Both the position numbers and the translations under genes were made by a program. From positions 2,544,501-2,608,500 of the forward strand of contig JALJCQ010000030.1 of NCBI GenBank assembly GCA_023091665.1: a stretch of DNA of 64,000 nucleotides. The letters are read 5' to 3'. Origin of the DNA: Pythium myriotylum. Its lineage: Eukaryota; Oomycota; Peronosporomycetes; Pythiales; Pythiaceae. This document shows, piece by piece, positions 60,393 to 64,000 of the stretch; positions within the stretch are counted from its first letter, which is position 1, and each line of letters begins with the position of its first letter. The notes beneath the pieces are model-generated. The model saw only the letters and a program-made list of their open reading frames with translations, searched no databases and was not told where the DNA came from.

Positions 60393-60864
60393 GTCCACGC
60401 CTCTGGGCGCGGCGTCGAGAGGCCGCGCTGGTCCTTGCTGGTCTCTCCCACTGGCGCGGGCGCTGCGTCTGTCGTTCGGTCGTTCGGACCGGGAAGTCGA
60501 CCACCGCGGCCGCGATGCTTCTCGCGTCGCTCGAGTGGATCCACGAGAGTCACGCAGCGTCTCATCACCCTTCAGTAGCCCCGGCACGCCTTCATTTTTT
60601 TCGAAACCTCGCGCCCAGCACGGCGTAAATTTCGCGAAGCAAACGGCCCCGAGTGGTGTGGCAGACCTTATTTTGGCGAAGAAGCATTGATTTTCAGAGG
60701 CACGCGGCGCTTCCCCTCAATACATAAAAACGCTATCGCTTCATACAGGATATGCGCTTACGCAATATCTCTGTTCTGCAGGGCAAGTGGCGATCGCCCT
60801 TCCTCTCTCTCCCTGGCTTTTCTTGGTCGAACACACGCGCAGGCCCTCTCTCAAGCGCGAGACC
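60393..60864. other. Divergent intergenic region
   Basis: 472 bp between the small membrane protein and the START-like gene. The left half is GC-rich and open on both strands (possible leader of the minus gene). The right half is AT-richer, with a GGCAAGTGGCGATCGCC stretch shortly before the plus gene. No independent gene is supported. Confidence 0.35.
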
Positions 60865-62144
60865 ATGAGCGTCGACATGGAGTTTGGCGCCGACCAGTAC
60901 TCGCTGGCGCTGCTCGGCAGCGACGAGGACGGCCAGTACGGCGGCGGCAGCACGCCCCGCAGCAGCGGCGGCGCCTCCTCGACCGCCTACGCCGTGCGGC
61001 CCTACGCCAAGAGCACCGGCGGCGTACGTACCCGCGCGCCACGACTCGGCTCGTCCGCTGACTCTCACGTGGCATGTCGACAACAGAATGAGGCCGAGCA
61101 GATGCGCGCCGAGATCGTGCGGCTTGAGAACACGCTCTCGGCTCGCATCGCCGCGCGAGCGAACGTGGGCTCGGACACGGCGCTCACGACGTCCGTCGAG
61201 CGCTCGGGCAAGATCGAGAAGTACGTCGAAGTCATGGAGCTCACCAAGTGTCTGCGTCGCCAGAAGGAATTTCTCTTGAACGAGAACCGCAAGCGCCAGC
61301 GCTTCGCCGAGAAAATCCAGCAGGCGATGCCGGTACGTTTGCGTTTCTCGAGTCGTCCCGAACAATTAATTGGGACCGAGCCTAACTGGGTTTTCCTCTG
61401 GGATGAGTAGCCTTCGACCGACAGCATCCAGTTCATGAAGAACGTAAAGTACCCGGGCGACGATGAACTCAACAAAATCGCGCAGGAGGCGTACGCTGAG
61501 ATGCGCGACTACCAAGTCAACGGCAAGCCGATGGGATTCCTTGACTGGGAGACAAAACGCGAGTCCAAGTCCATGTATCTCCACGCGTACTCGCAAAAAT
61601 CCTTCCCTGGAGAGGATCTCACCCGCGTGTTCAACGAAACCTGGGCCCTGCAGCATGACGAGAACCGCCAGGAGCTGCTCCATCGACGAAGGAGCAAGTT
61701 TTGCGTACGTTCGTTGTGTTCCCACATGTTCGATGCCCAGTTCTAACCATTGCTCGGCCACGAACGTTTTTGTAGATTTTGAAGAAGCTCAGTGACAGCA
61801 TGTATCTGACACGCAACATCCACCAGTTCATCGGGGAGAGCTTCCCTCGCCACGCAATGACACTCGTGTTCCAGATCTCTATCGACGCAAACAGCTACGC
61901 AATTCTGAGTCGCTCGGTGATGCCACCCACAAATGATGCACAGCATTTGGTGTGGACGGACGAGTGCTTTATGTGGCTGTTCACACGGCGTCCCGATGGT
62001 GGCTTCGATCTCTCTATCAAGGGTCGTTACGGCTCTACATCAGCAGTTGCGGGGAACCAGCTGCCCATGTTGGAATCTTACTTCTTCCTCGTGGATTGGG
62101 AGTCCCTCGTAATCCGCCCGATGTTTGACTTTGCCTCTGCATGA
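60865..62144 (+). CDS. START-like domain protein of oomycete type with basic coiled coil
   Basis: Four exons (60865-61023, 61087-61332, 61411-61704, 61776-62144) give 355 residues with matching phases. The head is Gly/Ser rich. Residues 54-135 form a helix with a bZIP-like flavour (LTKCLRRQKEFLLNENRKRQ). The rest, from about 150 (QEAYAEMRDYQV...FLDWETKRES) to VMPPTNDAQHLVWTDECFMW and YFFLVDWESLVIRP, has the length and alternating pattern of a START-like lipid-binding fold. Many oomycete proteins have this coiled coil plus START-like layout, mostly uncharacterised. The domain name is my inference, not a recognised motif. Confidence 0.6.
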
Positions 62145-62529
62145 GGAAGAAGTTCGTTGCTGCGAGACTTCAACGGATCTCTCAACCAGCAGCAAGTAGG
62201 GTGGAAGATTCCCCAATAACAGAACTGTGGTGCGTTAATATGATTTTCTTCAGTAGCTATGGGCAGTGATTGATGTCTTGCGCGGTTGTGTGAATTTTAC
62301 GGTGACAGCCTCGTAACCCAATGGGGTCTGAGAGGCGGCGTGGCGTGTGCTGTAGCGTTTTGCAAGTACTACTAGCATCAGATACGGATGTGGGCAACTC
62401 GCGAGTGCTCTCCAGAGATGGAAGCCGAGGCAATACAGTGGCAGTGTTTGTGTTGAGATATGTGCGTAGCTGCAGCCTATTACGTTCACGACAAGTTAGG
62501 TTTGGACAATACGAGTAAAGGATCGTATC
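62145..62529. other. Intergenic region between convergent genes
   Basis: 385 bp between the stops of the START-like and coiled-coil genes. Short frames occur on both strands but nothing resembles coding sequence. Likely 3' untranslated and terminator sequence of both genes. Confidence 0.4.
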
Positions 62530-63856
62530 TTACGCAAGTGATCTCGTCAAGGCGATCAGCCTCCGGGACTGTTCATCGTTCTCCTGAGCAATCAAGAGTT
62601 TGAGCTTGATCTCAGTCTCCTTGCAATCCAATTGGCTGAACATATGTGCGCACTGCCTTGCAATCCACTGCATGCCATCCTTCAGTCGCTCTTCTGCTCC
62701 CTACAGATTTTTGTTGAGAAAACACCAAGTTCGTAAAATGAAGCTTGTAAGTTGAAATTACACAAATGAGAACCTCTTTGAAGGCGGCGAGACGGTGTTC
62801 AAGCTCTTGCAGCCGGTGATGCACTTGTGTTATGTCGTTCTTGTCCAATGAACTGCTATTGCGCGATAGTTTGCCGGTTGCGAGAACACCTTGATCTGAT
62901 CCACAAAGATGCACAACGGGGGCTGTTTGAATTAGCATATGCCGCTTGACTTTGCTTTTGAACTGTTTATCTAGCTGGGCCGTCGTAGGGATCTCGGGTG
63001 GAACTACTGAACCTTTTATCTCGGTATCTGAGCTTTGCGATATTATCTTTTGTCTCTCTTGAACAAAATCAGCATTCAGTTGATCTAAGAACGCTTCGTA
63101 GTCTGCTTGAAGCTTCTTTGTCTGGTTCGTGAAGGCTTCTTGAATATTGAAACGCTCCTGATGTATCCCTTCACTTTCGACAAGAAATCGCTGGTGTTCT
63201 GTCTCAAAGTCATCGTCGACTGTGATTTCGTGTGCGCTTGCGGATGGATCACAGTCGAAGCTAACCACAGATGGTTCGACTTCAAGTGATGTAGCGAGTT
63301 TCCGCGCTTCAGTTTCTATGCGTTTCGCGAGAATTCGGCGATCATCCGCCAAGTGCGTGTGCAATTTCTTCCATTTTGAGCAAGCTTGTGAACATTCAAG
63401 CTCGTAGTGCTGCCGCACCTCTGACTCCAACTAGTCAGAGCATGTGAGATTCCCATGGGTGACATCGCCAGCATGGTGTCTTACCTTTCGTTCTAGGTGG
63501 TCCGCATTCTTGGTACGGAATCGCTCTTGTTTGGATGAGATGCCGCGACGTTGCTCGCCATAGATGAGCTGAGATAGTACATTTGATGGACGGAACGGAA
63601 CCTTGATTGATATGATGGGCCTTAAAACGTGTTTGACCTAGAAGTCATAAGATATTGAACTCACCGGATTTGTCTCCAGATGTAACTCGAGAGAGTATTT
63701 CTCATGTTCGAATGCGGCCTAAACACGATAGGAAGTCGATACTTTCGAAGATGACGTGCTCGTGCCTGGTAGACATACCCGAGATGTCTTGATCTTTCTG
63801 ATCGTTGAAGCCTCCCATTCGTCCAAGAACAAAAACCACGTGCTCGTGCTCGCCAT
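62530..63856 (-). CDS. Coiled-coil protein, multi-exon, function unknown
   Basis: I read the start as MASTSTWFLFLDEWEAS at 63856, then small exons AAFEHEKYSLELHLETNP (about 63719-63664), VKHVLRPIISIKVPFRPSN...NADHLERK (about 63638-63488) and a long exon from about 63430 (LESEVRQHYELECSQACSKW...) to about 62770. The last exon (about 62700-62530) reads GAEERLKDGMQWIARQC...LIALTRSLA. The total is about 375 residues, mainly alpha-helical with three coiled-coil stretches and an unstructured middle. No enzyme motif. The first exon has two overlapping frames; the ATG-bearing one keeps splice phase. Confidence 0.6.
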
Positions 63857-64000
63857 GTTTTGAGAGAGTTGTGCTATCGACAAACAACACCCAGCTCTAT
63901 TCTAATCTGTGACCGGGTCAAATTCCATATTTTCACCGGTATAATTACCCTACTGGAAGATTGTCAAACTATCAAGAAGGGGTTGGTAGTCCTCAACCGA

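Noticed and set aside
1..64000. RXLR or Crinkler effector genes, tRNA or rRNA genes
   Set aside because: Looked for secreted short proteins with RXLR-EER or LFLAK motifs and for cloverleaf-like tRNA sequence. Nothing convincing was seen, although tRNA detection by eye is weak.

Overview
The window reads as a gene-dense stretch of a eukaryotic, probably oomycete (stramenopile), nuclear genome. The evidence is short introns (about 45-75 nt with GTRNGT donors and YAG acceptors), many long intronless genes, divergent gene pairs 100-125 bp apart, a fused lysine-ketoglutarate reductase/saccharopine dehydrogenase, and receptor-like TKL kinases whose leucine-rich repeats are encoded on tiny exons. 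A CEP120 gene implies a lineage that builds centrioles and flagella (zoospores). The species cannot be named from the sequence alone.

Layout. 1-9.5 kb: the N-terminal part of a probable separase (minus, running off the left edge), phosphopantothenoylcysteine decarboxylase (CoA synthesis), mitochondrial octanoyltransferase LIPT2, and an ALC1/CHD1L-type SNF2 remodeller with a macro-like C-terminus. 9.8-20.8 kb: a coiled-coil protein ending in an auxilin-like J domain, CEP120 with an unusual zinc-finger insertion, a domesticated-looking hAT/BED transposase gene, and a stand-alone saccharopine dehydrogenase. 20.9-30 kb: an acidic CCCH-like nuclear protein, an LRR-TM-TKL kinase, a deaminase-fold protein and the full bifunctional AASS. 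30-39.8 kb: a long coiled-coil gene and two tandem LRR-TM-TKL kinases.

40.6-54.5 kb is the most unusual part. Two arms of about 2.5 kb in inverted orientation, apparently identical over nearly their whole length, each carry the same intronless 525-residue gene. They flank about 8.8 kb holding an S9 prolyl oligopeptidase-like gene, two convergent but diverged ABHD4/5-type hydrolases, a multipass membrane segment and a coiled-coil gene. The symmetry axis of the arms (about 47,564) nearly coincides with that of the two hydrolase genes, which suggests a large old palindrome with a diverged centre.

55.2-63.9 kb: a METTL21-type methyltransferase, the TFIIH core subunit TFB1/p62 divergent from GPI8/PIG-K (GPI transamidase), a small membrane protein, a START-like oomycete protein and a coiled-coil protein.

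The genes are mostly housekeeping (CoA, lipoate and lysine metabolism, GPI anchoring, transcription/repair, centriole, chromosome segregation) with lineage-specific receptor kinases and duplicated genes between them. Splice sites were read by eye; exon ends are proposals unless stated otherwise.
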